The position numbers and the translations under genes are program-made. The notes under the pieces are model-generated. The model saw nothing but the letters and a program-made list of their open reading frames with translations. It was not told the DNA's origin and made no database searches. A stretch of 64,000 bases of DNA from Lycorma delicatula (taxonomy: Eukaryota > Arthropoda > Insecta > Hemiptera > Fulgoridae), in NCBI RefSeq assembly GCF_047948215.1, contig NC_134455.1, positions 104,063,995 to 104,127,994 on the forward strand, read 5' to 3'. Shown one piece after another: positions 43,377 to 58,300 of the stretch (positions are counted from its first letter, which is position 1; the number at the start of each line of letters is the position of its first letter).

Positions 43377-46300
43377 CTGGATAAAAGAAATGAGTGTAGC
43401 AGCAATTAAATTGACAGAACCTGCAAGAAAAAAAATATTTAAGTTACTGATCATTCTTAATATCATTCAACTGATTTTGGGTATTTGTTCTTTGGTTATT
43501 GGATTATACTTTTATATAACGATTGCCAGACACCTTCATAAATCAAATAGATTTTATTCATCTATTACTGTTTTGTATATTTTGTCAGTTGGATTAATGG
43601 CAGTTATGTTATCTATTTTTGGTATTAAAATGAGTTACAACTGTTCTTCAAAGCCATTTATGTAAGTAAAAAATCTTAATTCTTTCTAGTTAATTAATTA
43701 ATTAATTGAGAATGTAATATACTGTTGAAAGATATTCCCCATATTGGATTTTGTATTATGTGCTATCTATTATTATAATACATGAAAAGTAAATGAGCTT
43801 GAAGGTGATCATCATTGGGTGCGATAAGTCTATTAATCATCAAAATACTGAGGTTGCACTTGGCTTAAATGTATTCTCTGGAAATAGAATATGAAAATGT
43901 GGAAATGTTCATAGTGTCGTTAAACTGCATACTTAAAAAGTTTGAATTTTGTCAGCAAAGTATTGTGTTAAAATATTACTTATATAAATGATTATCTTCG
44001 CTTGAGAAAGTCAGATTATTTTAACAAACAACATAAAAACTCAAAAACTTGTCTGATTTTGTTGTATAAATATTGATAGTGTAAAATTCTCAAAAATAAC
44101 TCATAAATTAGATAATTTAAAAAGCTTAATAGATGAAATGCTGCATCAGCAGCAGTAGTAATAGTAGTAGTAGTACTAGTAGTAGTAGTAGTAGTAGTAG
44201 AAGCAGTGTACACATTTGTTACATTTTATTTAAATATATATATTTTATGTTTACATATAAATTATATATCCTTAACATATACTCATGTGTGATTTTTTTT
44301 TTTTTTTAAGGAAAAATATGAACAGTTTTCATAATTCTTGGATTGCTTTCAACATTGTTTCATTAATTTTAATGATTAGTTTTTTATTTGCAATAAACAA
44401 ACTATTTAATTTGTTGTTACATTTAATAACAGACACATTTTGGCATGGAATCTCACACTACATATCTGATATTGCATGGAAAAATACATTTGACTACTTT
44501 CAAAACTCATTTAAGTGTTGTGGAATAAATACATATTCTGACTGGTACGTGACTCCATGGATACCTTTATCATTCTTGCCACAGGATGCTAATACTTTAT
44601 CCAGGTATGTTTAAAATGTTTTTGAGCAATATGATTTCATATAAATTATTATGAAAAAAATATTACTGATAGTATTACACTTTTTATAGTTATTATATAT
44701 AGACTGTTATTTTTTATTTGAGCTCTTTAGGTTTTACAACCTTTTGTATAACATCTTTAATTTTGAATCTTATAAGGGCAGTTTCACTAAGTTTCAAGAT
44801 AATGAAATTTTTAAATACTAAATCTTTTAAATAGAAAGATTTGAACTAATTTTTTAGTTCAATATTGATGTGTAAAATTAATAGAAAAAAAAATATATAT
44901 ATATATTTTGTTACAGCTAGTGAAAAATTTTGCCCAGATTTCTACTATAAAGATCAATTAATGATATACTAAAACTCTTTAAGGACACAAATTATTGAGC
45001 AAAATTAATGGCTTTAGGTTTTTTATGCATTATTATTTTTTCACAATATAAGAATGAATAACCAGTGCTAGGAAAGTATTACAACTTTGTTGTCTTTGAA
45101 AATATATTATTAGTTAAATTATTTTGATACCAGTTTTTCTTTTAGTATGTATTTATTACAAATACAAAAATTGTGGAATTGAGTTGTGGCTGTATTTTAG
45201 TGCTGACATACTAGTGAGCTCTGTACCTCTTTTTTATGCTTGCTGCTTATTTAGTATAGCCGAACAATAAGTTTGGTATAAACTATTAAAAGTAGTATTG
45301 CAATATTGCCATTCTACAATACTTATTTTCTATCTTTTCATTTTATTCATTTAAAAGTTTATTTACCTTACCTTACTTTATTACACGGTTATACAGACAC
45401 CAACAGCCATCTTTTCCACTCCAGCCCATTTTTCTTGGTCCACTCAATGATTCTTCTCCATGCCTCTCCTTACCATAGCCTCAAATGAACCCTGATACCA
45501 ATGCTTTCTGGGTCATCCACGTTTTCTTCTCTCATCTGGAACCCATTCATATAGTCACAGATGTAACCGATCGGAATCCATTCTCCTTAGATGCCCATAC
45601 CATTATTTATTTATATTCCATTCCATTAATTACTTTTTCCATGTGGAGTTACTGGACTCCCACTGGGCGCCTCCCCAGGTGGCAGATTGTAGAATGCTTA
45701 CCAAATATGGTGGGTACCAGGGAAATAAAATACCCGGGGTAGAGCAAAAGTGAAAGCTGATACCTTGTACTTTGGTCTTTGGTTAGTTAAAGGCTAGGGG
45801 AAGAAAATCCCAAATAAACAACATTTTTCTGGTCCTCTCCATGTTGGGTGTTCAGGCTTTGATTTGTGGCACAGTCCTTCTGAAATCTCAGATTGCAAAA
45901 ACTCTACAGTTGGGCCTTGAAATAGGAAAGATTTTAACAGAAATGGAAAAGGAGTAAAAATCTATTTTGTTTGACATTAATAATTTGACTGTATTTCTAG
46001 TGGTTGTTCATTGAATTATTCGAAAAGTGATGAGTTTCTAGCTATAAACAAAACCTCAGCAGTGAGAGAGGGCTTTCTAAAGAAGATCATGATCAAATAA
46101 TTTTTTTATGAAAATTTCTGTAATTTGGCAACCAAATAAAAAAAGAAGAGAATGTATGATTTGCTATCATAAGTGGGATGTAATTGAAAACAAGTTGTTA
46201 AAATATGAAGTAGAACAACTTCAGAGCATTAAAAAAAGAGTGACTTAAGAGAATTCTAAAATTAAGTTTGAAGTTGTTCACTGGTTTAAAATATAAAAAT

Positions 46301-49300
46301 AATAATTGTGATGTCAGTAATTTTTTAACGATGCATTACAGCATTATAGGCAAATTTTGAATAACAAAGCACATCTCTGAAAAAGGAATAATGTATCAAT
46401 AATATTGTATATCATGGATGTAGTATCCCTTCACATGTTTTATTTATATTAGATATATAGTAAAAGAAAACTCTGCTGATAGTGTCAGTGACAATATAAT
46501 GAGAAATGCAGATAGACTAAAGGGAACTGGAATTGTTGTGCATTGGTAGTTTACTGCTGAAACCAAGAGGAAAGTAGGCTTCTGGCTTCTGGTGCTGCAG
46601 AAGGAAAATGTGAAGGAGGTCGGTGACAGATTGATGATCATGTGAAAATGAAGACAGTTGGGCGAAAAAACCAAAAACATGTTTATTTATGATTTTACAG
46701 AAATTGTTGACGAAATAATTATAAAATAAGTGTTTTAGATCATAATTTAGCAGAACTTTATGGTAAGTTGATACTTAATAATTTTTTGTTATTTATTATT
46801 TTGGAAAAATTTCAACAAATACAGTAACATTATTTTAATGCAACACTAAACAATACTTCAGTAAAAAAAAAAAAATAATAAATTTCAATATGAGTAAAAA
46901 TATGAAGGTATTGAATCTTTACTTATTTTTAGTAAGTACCCTTTCTAGAATTTGATAAATATTATTTTTAAATCAGGAGTTCTTTTCAAAAGAAATTCAT
47001 TTTGGGATTTAGTAAGAGATTTAAACAATGCTGTATATATTCACAAATATTTTTATTTAATTTAAAAAAGATTATTTTTTTGACAACTCAAATTAAAAAT
47101 GGACAGGCTTCAGTGACAGGAAAGAAAAAAAAATAATAAAAAGTTGTTCTCTAATTAAATTATATGAGGATATCTTCAAATTTTTATTATCATTGCATAG
47201 TATTGGATTGTTATATTGAATTGATTATAAAATTGTTAAATGATATTATAATATTTGAACAAAAAAGGATTAAACTAGTTTTGTTGGAAAAATTAGGGTA
47301 AAAAAAATATTACTGAACTCCATATCAAACTTCACAGTAGCATTGACTATGCATTTCCTTTTTTAATTTTTACCATAACTTAACGTTGTTGATGTATTTC
47401 TGAAGTAATTTTTAATCTTTTTAACTTCATTTTACTTTAATCTCTATATGTGTGCAGTTTATTGTCAATTTCTTTATGAAATAGTTTAGTGCATTAATTC
47501 ATGCAGACAATTATAGTACTTACTTTACTTACTAAGTTTTTTAAGATGAATAGTGTTGATTCGAGAAAAAATAAAAATATTGGATTACCAAATTTATTGC
47601 AATTTCTAGTATTTTTTTGCAATTACTAATAATTTTAAGAATATAACATTTTAACTGCCCAATTTCAATATAATGATGCAACATTAAGGCACTTCTGTGC
47701 CATATTAGCAAAGAAGTCTACTGATACTATTATGTTCTAAATTTTCAATAAAGTTGCTTCTTAAACCATATTTTGTCCATATTCACATGTAATTGTGAAT
47801 ATGTACTGTATATGCTATATACTGTGTTTATAATTTCATCTTGTTTGATGTTGGGTGCTGAATTTTTGTATGGTATGAGTGATGCATGACGTGTGATGAT
47901 GGATCCTTGATGTTGAAAGTCTGATATGTTCGTTTCACAACTGTTTGTTATTTATTTAAAAGTATGATATTGTTTATTTGTGTGGGACTTGAATGGTATG
48001 AAAGATTTTTTCTGAAAAATAAAATTGTATGGGTCCCGGATAATAGGGTTGCAAATTGCATGAGGGCTAAGGGAGTTACTATGTTTGGTAATAAAATCAA
48101 TTCTAATAATAAATGGGAGAGACAAACTTTTTTTTTTGTCCAAATAGAGGGAAAACATGTTATAAAAAGTACAATAAAAATACTTTTTTATACTTTTTTT
48201 TAAAAAGTCTATTTTAGTTCTAAAGCAGTTCAAAGGAGGAATTTAGAAAAATGTAAGATTTTCTTGAATGTAACAGGCGGTATGGAGGTGATGTTATGTT
48301 AACTGGTGAAAAGGTGACTGCCAGAGGATACTGAATCATCTACTGTCACCTTTAAAATTTGTGACTGAAGTTTTAATGTTTATAGGCATTTTATGGATGC
48401 AGAAGTGAATGAAAGAGGTCTAATGTGGCAGTACAATTTTGTAACAGAGGGATAATTAACTTTTATTGGGATAATCAATTATATTGTGTATTGATGAGTT
48501 TAATAAAACATAATAAAGGATTTAGTTCATTCCGAATGGTTTTCGGATCACTTATTTATTAAAAGGAATTGGAAGAGAAAGAAAAGGAAAACATTTTTCC
48601 CTGTTCCAAAAGCTAAACTGGACAAAAATTGATAATATAGGGTACATGAATGTTCTGAAAAATCTTATGATTGAGGTGGAAAAAAATTTAAACATTTAAA
48701 AATCAAAAAGTTATGAAGCAGCTAAATTATGGTGGGAAGGCTATTAAAACAGTACAGGGTTTTAGACTTGGTATTCAGAAATGGATTGACTGAAAGTGCG
48801 ATAGGGCTAGGGAAAAGAATTGTATATGTAGAATTAAACAAAGAAATTAATCATGGAACAGACAAGACTTATATTTCAATCTATCTAAGAAAAATAAACA
48901 ACATTTTTTTAAAGATGTAAAAGAAGTATTTGTGAGTGTAAGGGAGTGTGAAAAGTTTTGGGAATTAATAAATAATTAAAAAAATAAATGCTTTTATTCT
49001 TCCAGAGGTATAGACACATCATGTTCTTTATACGATTACAGAAGGTGTTCAAAATGATGTCCATCCACTTCTATAGACATGTCAACATGTTTGACCATGT
49101 TCCTGGCCATTCTTGTTAACTATATACGTTTTTCCTGCTTGGCCTCCGGGAGTCACTGTCAGGTATTATTATTATGATAACTTTCATTTTCATTTTCACT
49201 ATCAGAGTTTACACGTATAATATAACGTTCTGTCATTTCTTCTATCAGTGGTTCCATACTCTTCATTTTTTTTTTGCTTTTTCACTATAGGGTTTCCAGT

Positions 49301-52300
49301 CATCTTCATGGAATTAATTTTCTCCATAGTTAATTTTTCGACATTTGTGAAAGGAAATGTTTTGTTATGACTCGCTACATGACTTTTTACGGCTGACCAT
49401 ACCATCTCGATCGGATTCAAATCAGTGTGGTACGATGGGAGTCTTAAGAACACGATGGCCATGTTTTTTTCAAAAGTTCATCAAAGTGATATTTTTATAC
49501 TTTAGTTTTATGTAACTTTAGTAGTTCATATAACTGTGGTTATGAAATTGTCTATATTCATGTTGTCAAGGAAGTCGCAACTTTTCGAACTGGCTTTCGA
49601 AGTTAGTAATGCGTTCTGAATAAAACCGATTTCTCCTCCAGCATGAATTACTATCAAACGATCACATTTATTAATCGGCACATGAAGTTCCTCAACAATA
49701 TCATCAGACCACAACTTTGTCGAACAATACGAACTTAAAACGTACGTTTCATCCAGATAAACAATTTTAGCATTGCTTTTGTCTGTACTTAGTCGTTGCT
49801 TGCAAATAATCAATTCTTTTCCACCTGATATCGGATTTCTAAATTAAAACTTTAATGTTATTTTCAGTTTTACGCCATTTGAAACCTAACTCTTTCAAAA
49901 TAGCAGCTAAATTTGATTCACTGCCTTTAAAATCTAGATGATTGTTATTGCCTTATTTTTTTAAAAGTAAATAATTCATTCTTCTTTGAATGAAATTCAT
50001 TAACTGTTCTTTTAACTACACCTAAATCAAAACTGTCCAGTCCACTGACAGGTTTCGAACATTGTTTATCATATTTCGGCGTGCTGAAAGAACACGATTG
50101 GGATGTTGTTTGAAGAATCATGTCCTTTTTTCTTTCTGAGTTTTGGAATCTGTGTTCCACAACTGCAGTAGAAGTTCTTTCTTCGCATTTTTGAATGCCA
50201 ATTATATGTTTGTCATCAGTTATTTACCAACTTTTAAAGTTTCTTTTTTCATAAAATCATAAACATTATTGATAATTTTACGTGCATGACTCCCACGTTT
50301 TTTTCTTAATTACGGATTTAAATTCTGCCATAACAAACCGCACTAATAACACACGAACAAAAAAAAAAAAAAAAAAAAAAAATATTGCGAAAAACAATGA
50401 GTAATTACAAAATAATATGACCGCATAAAAACGCTATCCGAATACTTTCACTGAACACTGTAAAACTGGACTAAAGTTTATTTCTTCATACAACGATTTT
50501 GTACTACGAATGACAGATCTAAATATAATCGTGACGAAAGACATTATTTCTAACTGCATGTATAAATTTTTGTAGGCCTGTACATAATTCCAATCAGAGC
50601 AATAGTCATCGGTTAAGAAATTGTTATTGTTTACAAGATATAGTCATTAAGCATTTCTGTACATGTAATCAACTCAAGTGGAAAGAATTGAACATACAAC
50701 AACATAAATGCATTGTTTGGGCGCCCGTATTTTTTGTAAGTTGAAAAGGAAATAAAAATAATAATTACGCGCAAAAATAATGTTTTGGAAAACAATAATA
50801 TGACATGTCAGCACGTGACGTCACAAGCTCGTAGATTCTCTTGGGCAACTATACCCTGTCTATTTCTTGGATGACATTAGTAATGTTTGTCTTCAATTCC
50901 TGCAGGGTGTGTGGATTGTTCCTATAAACAATTTATTTTAAGTAACCCCACAGAAAGAAATCTGGAGTAGTGAGATCAGGGGATGTCGGTGGCCACAAAC
51001 CTTTTGAAATAATTCATTCACCATAAAAATCCTGTAGCATATCCATTATAGAGCAAGCTGTATGGCAAGTGGCGCTGTGCTGTAGCAACCAGCAGTTACT
51101 GAATTGGAAGAGATGATATCACAGTAGAGTGGTTGGGTACCAAAACATGAATGGGAATGATTGAAAGGATTATATTTTGTAGGTGTGCTTGAAAATAGTA
51201 AATGACTTTAATGTATAATAGGGATGCATGTGAAGAGTGTATGAAGGTTGTGATGATCATAAATTGTTTGTACTTTTAAGTTAGTATGGAAGTATGTGGA
51301 TTTGATGTAGGTTTCAGATGCACTTGATTTTGTTAGTGTTCATGTGTTATAGATGGGATGCATAAGTGTATGTGAATATTCATTTGCTTAGAAACCTCCT
51401 AGATCAGTAGGGTATTAATTATCAGTTTATTTACTTATTTTAATTTTAAAACTTAATTTAAGATGCTTTTGGTTATTTATTAACAAATTTTTAGTTTACG
51501 GATTTATTTTCAGATATCAATCGACTTATGAAGGGCGAACTCCTTTTGTTAGGTGGTAGAACGTATAATTTAGTCTTACATTTTTTACGATAAAAAATGA
51601 AATTTATCAATGTAAATTTTTCAAATTTTTTTACAAATGATGAACTGATGAAGTTAAGTGATGAAGAAGATGATCACTTCCTGATGAGTTCCTGATGATC
51701 AAGCGTCATCTGTAGAGGAAGATAGTGTCGAGGTATTGAATTACTGTGAAGATGAAATAGAACCTGATTCGTCAGATGATGAGGTAATAATTCCATCTAC
51801 TTCAAATATAATAAAAGGTAAAACTGATCATAAATGGTCATCTACACCACCTCGACTAAGTAGAACACGCTTACGTAATACAGTGAAAATTTCAAACATT
51901 AAATTGCATGCAAATATTACTTCTGAAATTGATGCTCTAAACTTACTTATTGATAAAAAGGTAATTGATGTTGTCGTAAAGTTTACAAATAACGAAATAG
52001 AGTTAAGACATACCAAAGATTTGTACATAACACAGACGATATCGAAATAAAAGCATTCTTAGGATTATTGTACATGGCAGGAAGAAGAAAAGATGGCCAT
52101 TTGAGAACTGAAGAAATGTGGCTCTTTCGAGTGCAAACTTGTTACGTCTGAAATACGATTTAAATTTTTGATTATTTGTTTAAGATTTGACAACAAAAAT
52201 AGTGATAGGTCTGATAAGTTCTCGCCTATTCATACCTTGTGGTCTTCTTTCATAAAAAATTTCCGAGAATAATATATTCCTCATGCTTATCTGACAATTG

Positions 52301-55300
52301 ACGTTTTCGAGGAAAGTGCCCTTTCCGAGCGTACATTGCTTCAAAGCCAAATAAGTACGGCATTAGAATCCCCACATACGGCTTACCGTATGTGGGGAAG
52401 GAGTAACGAAATAGGTTTACTAAAGACAGCCTTCCTACATACTACGTACAAATTCTCTCAGAATCAGTACGTGGAAGTAACCAAAATATTTACTTGTGAC
52501 AACTGGTTCACATCGGCACGCTTAGCAAATGAAATGCTAATGATTACCGCTTAACACTTGTTGGAACTTTGCACAAAAACAAAGCAGATGTTTCACCATG
52601 CTTCCTTCAAAGTAAAACAAAAAGTGAGAGTCCTGTCGTCTGTTTGCTTTGGTAGTAAAACAGCTGTGGTTTCATTTACTCAAAAAATAATAAATTAGTT
52701 ATTTAAAACTCTACAATGCATAGTCAAAAAGATGTAAATGAAAAAACACTGAAACCAGAAATTATCGAATTCTACAACTCAACAAAAGGTGGAGTAGACG
52801 CCTTTGATAAAAAGGTTCACGCATATAGTGTTTTGAAATGTTACCCGTCGCTGGCCCATTCGTATGTTTTTCGGCATATTGATCAAGCTGGAATTAATGC
52901 TTTGATTGTAGAATTCTTAATTATGAAACAAAAATTAAAAGAAAAGTATTTTTTTTTTAAATCTGGCATATCAACTCTGCAAACCACATGTACAACGATG
53001 TCTTAAAACAAATTTGCCCAAATTCAATTTAGATGAAGACGAAAAACAGAATTTCCCAGCCAAATTACAGAAGCAATCAAGGTGCTTCATTTTTCCTAGA
53101 ATAAAAGACCGGAAAGACCGAAAATGTGGAGAGAAATCAGAAAATCAGAGAGAAATTTGTATGGTGTTTTATAAACTGATTTTGTAAAAAAGTAAAAAGA
53201 TTTTGTGTTTTCTTTCATTGTTTCAATCTAAAATAATATGTATACGTAGTTTTAATAAATTCCCATTATTAAAATTTTTTTATTTTTATTAATTAAACAG
53301 CCTGGGGTGATCCCATAACCCAGTTGTCTTATTTATGTTAGCAGCGGAAAGTTAAGACAATTTTTATTTTAATTCAAATTGATCAATGAGTTTTGCTTTT
53401 ACAGAAAATTAATTAGTTTAATTATATCAAATGTGTAAATAGATATTTTTTTATTTTAATATTACTGATAGAAGCTTCTTAAGAAGCTATGGTAAGTTTT
53501 AAGGACAGATAAGCAGTCAGGAATTGTAAGCGATTATTTTTTTAAACAGATAGGTAGTTAAAATTTGAGTATACTGTTTTATAGGCCTCAACTCAGCAGA
53601 CAACCATATAGGCTATGTCTATAAAATTTTGTATTTTATTTATGATTGTTTATTTTAATGTAAAATAACATTTTATTATTAAATAAAAAATAGCAGCATT
53701 TTAAAAATTTAATATTTATCTGTGTTGAAAAACACATTCATATGAACTAATAAACAGTATTTGAACATAACTATTTGAAATTAGGGCCAAAATTAATAAA
53801 ACTGCACACCATCTACTACAGTAGAAGATAATACAATAGAATACAGTAAATATTTCAACAAGATAGCAAAAAGGCATTTTGTTTAATAGGATGCTCATAA
53901 ATATTAAACACTCATTAATTATAGATATTATTTCTAAATGTTTTGTTGGTGGTTGAAATGAATGGTGTGAAAGCATTCTTAGAGTAAAATCAGAAATGAG
54001 TATTTTTATTCATAATAGTTTGATAATAGTTTACTCATAAGTTTTGATAATTTTCAATAAAATTGTATTTTTATTTAATTTTTTTTTTCAATAACAAGCT
54101 GAATTCAGTTGTTAAACAGAGCCTTTTGTAAATAAAGAATAATGTACATGTCTATGACATGATGAAGCACATCTTGTTATAATGTAAGAATTTAATTATA
54201 ACCTAACAGTTTTTTTTTTTAACCTCTGGGTCCACCGTTAGGTATTGCTTCAGAGAATGTGATGAATGATTTGTAGTGTGTGTAAAAATGCCATGACTAA
54301 CCGGGATTCAAACCCAGGAACTTCAGATGAAAGACAGAGACCTAGCAGTTAGAGTAACTTAATGCTACTGTATTTTTGAATAAAATTATTTATAATCTTA
54401 TACTTTTTAATGTTGTAGCACATCTTGTTATAATGTAAGAATTTAATTATAACCTAACAGTTTTTTTTTTAACCTCTGGGTCCACCGTTAGGTATTGCTT
54501 CAGAGAATGTGATGAATGATTTGTAGTGTGTGTAAAAATGCCATGACTAACCGGGATTCAAACCCAGGAACTTCAGATGAAAGACAGAGACCTAGCAGTT
54601 AGAGTAACTTAATGCTACTGTATTTTTGAATAAAATTATTTATAATCTTATACTTTTTAATGTTGTAGGTTTGGAAGAGCTGATGGTCAAGTTCTCTTCC
54701 CTATATTGCCATCAAGTTGCTGTAGAAAAAATATAATGGGTTCCAAATGTAGAATTGATGTACTCGAAAAATTAACAACATATATTCAACCAGTTCCAAT
54801 ATCAGAAATATATATTACAGGATGTATACCATTAATAAGCAGAAGTCTCACCATCATTCTAACATCACTAATGTTGATAAGCATATTAATTACAATTGTC
54901 GAAGTCAGTATTCTAAAGAGTAATATTTTCTTTTTTTTTAAGTATTAATAACATCATATATGTTGGATTAAATTAAATATGGAACAGTTTGGATATTATA
55001 GTTATAAACAGATCTGCTATCTCGTATTTAAAAATTTCAATTTTTTAAAAATCTTACGTTTTTTGAATCTGAATTACTCAATCTTATCGGCCCAGAAAAT
55101 TGACCTCAGAATTAAAATAAAGATATCATAATTAAAACATCATGTAAGGGAAGAGATTGAATACAAAAAAACCATATATTAATTTTTTAGCAACAATACT
55201 AGAAAAAGTTGGAAAAACCAAGATATTGCTTAGAGGACAAAACCACACCTAAGATTACAGAGCATAGAAGTGGTTCAGATAAAACCAAATTAAAATAAAC

Positions 55301-58300
55301 AAAGCTTTATATCAGGCCATTTATAAAATAAAAATATTTATATAATTTCATAAATAAATAATTTTATGAGTTTTACAAAACTTGTACTACTAAAAACTGT
55401 GTAAAAATGAAATTATGGTGGTTTTATTTTCACAGCAAAAAAAAATGCATTTCTTTGTTGTCTAACATATCTCAGTTTTCAGTTCAGTAATAATTGCACT
55501 TGGAATCACTTTCTCAAAAAATCGAATTTGCCTTATAGCCTACCCTTGCTTTTTAACTTTTTTTTTTAGATAAGAAGCAATCCAAGTATTTAAAGATAAA
55601 TGTGAGAATAGAGTAACTGTCCAAGGTGAAAAAAGGAGTAGTTTCACTAATGACTTTTTTTTAGCAGGAACTAAAAATGAGTTGAAAGAAATTTTGAATA
55701 GTAAGAAGAGAAATTTATTACTAAGAAGAGAAGTTTAATTGAAAGTTATTAAAGAGGAAAAGAAAGGTAATCAAATGCAACAGAAAGGAAGATAATGATG
55801 AATAATTAAAATTTGAAAATAAGGAAGCATAGTATGCCAGAAGTGCAGAATTTTTCCATGTTGCAAAATTAAAATTCATCGATAAAGTAAGGTAAAGATC
55901 AAAAGCAGATTGGCACAAGCAGGGAAAACTTACATGCAAAAAAGAAGTCAACATGTAAATAAAACATAGACAGCAGGAAAACATAAGAAAAGGGTAAAGG
56001 TCTTTGAAAGGTGGTGTTACTGCCTCATGCAACACCACATTTCAAAGAATGTTGAAACTTAGGTGACTTGATGAAAGTGCAATGAAAGAACTGTTTAAGA
56101 TATATACGACCAAAGAAAATTTTGAGAAAGAATTTTATACTGAGATGAACATCTCAGTATATAAGACACAGGCAATTTTTATTGTTATTTTCAATTACAT
56201 TATTGCTAACTGTGTTTATATGTATTTAAATGTTTAATACATTTTAATTTACTATCTGCATTATGAAATACAGCATACAAATTTACTTATGAAAGATAAG
56301 ATTTAGTTTTTCTGATAATTTTTTAATTCTAAAATGAATTAACACATAATCTAAACACTAAAAGTAATTGAACTACTCTTTATTAGACTATCTCTCTGTA
56401 GCATAACATAAACAGGATTACTGCACCACTTTGATAAATACTGTACTTTGTTAAATTACATTAGGATAAAATTTGTGGGTAAAAGTTCTAAATGTATTTG
56501 TTTAACATATTTTCAAAAACAAATCAATTTCCTCTTTGCTTTAGAAGTTTGTTTAAACTTCTCTTTGTTCAGTTTTCCAGTATACGAAAGAATTAAATTA
56601 AAATGCAAAAAAAAACTGTCCTGTTGGTATAAAATTCTGATGAAATTGTTAATCACTAATTGTGAGAAGTATAGCTGCAGATGAATTCATCAGTTATTTG
56701 AAAAATAGACGTAGCTCACTTTCTTTATAAATCATTTAGGTTGATTCTGGGATGTGTCTTCAGAGTGGACAACTGGATATACTTACTATGTAATTTATGA
56801 ATGCTCAAAGTATGAGTTGATGTGCACAGAGACCGTTAGTCGACTAGATCTTCTCAGATCAGTGTTGGATCTCTGTGTAAATTTGAGAAGCTGGGCCGAA
56901 TAGGCTAGTGTGAAGAATTTCATAGTATATTTAACTAAATAAAGGATTGTTGAGGGGATATAAAGCCCTGCTTGGATTTTGTCCTTACTTTTACTTTTGA
57001 TATTGTTCTGTTTCCAGTTATGTTTTATTTTGTTTTATTGTTGCAGGGGTGCTTGTGTTTTTGTTTTGTGTTGGGTGTTGAACTCACTTATACCTATTTC
57101 GGTAGATAGTTCAATTCTTTGTTGTCATTATAGTTTAGTTCATTCAGGCTTGTTTAAGACTTGGTTGATGTGTTTTGAGTTCTCTGTGGGTAGTAGTACA
57201 ACGATGGGAATGTCACTTGTGGCATTTGCATTGGTGACATCCTAGCATGCCACCGTCTGCTGAGGCAGACTGAGATATGTCATATGCTGAGTCTTTGAAG
57301 ATGACCTCTGGTAAAACTCATAAGGGCTAGGTACGGAGGGGATGGTGGAGGGCATCTTCCCCTTTGGGGTCAGCCCACTTTCTTTATAAATCTTTTCCAT
57401 TAACTTTCCACATTTCTTTTCTGTTGATGTCACCAGAACTTTTTCAAATTGTTTCAACTTCTCATATCCTAATTTCCGTACAATCATGGTAATTTTACGT
57501 CTTATTATCCTTGATACTCCTCATTAACGTTTTCTTCTTTCTTCAGTTTCCATAACTTCAGCCATCTCTTCTCCTCTCTTTCTGTCCACACCAAGGTATC
57601 ACAGCAAAATCAATGATCACTTATCAATGATCACATAATATTACTTCTGTTTTTCACCTTGATCTAAGCACATGAACTCAACCTCAATCTTCTTGACCAC
57701 TTAACTGCTATACATGTTATTTCATGGTTCTCTTTCATTAAGTATAAATTTCCAATTCCTTTTGTAGAGATTCAGCAATCCTTCATCTTCCTTGTTTTGT
57801 TGTCCACTCTCCCAGGCCTAGTACAATTTAATATCCCTGTTTATCTTTACAACATGTACTTTCAGGTCTGCCATCCTATTATTTTCCCCCCAAATTTGCC
57901 CCTGAAATTCTTATTTGCTGCACAACAGTTTTCTGTGGTGTATAGACAAGAAAATTCGAAATAGTTTTTAAAAAAAATAATAAAATTAGAATTATCATAC
58001 TACAATTATTTTTCTGAGGGATCCTAACTGTACCTCAGAAAATTATAATTGTTTCTCATCTCAGGACAAATTTTAATCACATGAAAATTAATATCTTTTA
58101 AAGATTGTGTCAGTTAGCATTGATACCCCAAGTGATTGCAGGCTGCGCACCACTATTGGACATATGTTTCTTTTTCAGAAAGTTTTTCACAAAAACTATC
58201 ATAGTCAAAAATCCAGATTTTTCAGAACAAAGAACAAATTTTTTTTTCTTAATTTTAGTACAATTCCTTTACATATTGTTGTTAGAACTTTTTTTTCATA

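Larger units (their letters stand above)
49005..51110 (-). mobile_element. mariner-family transposon, split by a nested element
   Basis: Minus-strand coding remains at 50853-51110 read SATCHTA, LWPPTSPDL, DFFLWGYLK and NPHTLQELK, the C-terminal third of a mariner-type transposase. The final segment resumes at 49005-49122 (ARNMVKHVDM, then GHHFEHLL and stop). The 1.7 kb between them is a different transposon. The outer copy is 5'-incomplete. Confidence 0.65.

Noticed and set aside
47952..48920. Short open frames in tetraspanin intron 2
   Set aside because: They have no recognisable domain, no splice context and no repeat match; noted only as unknown.
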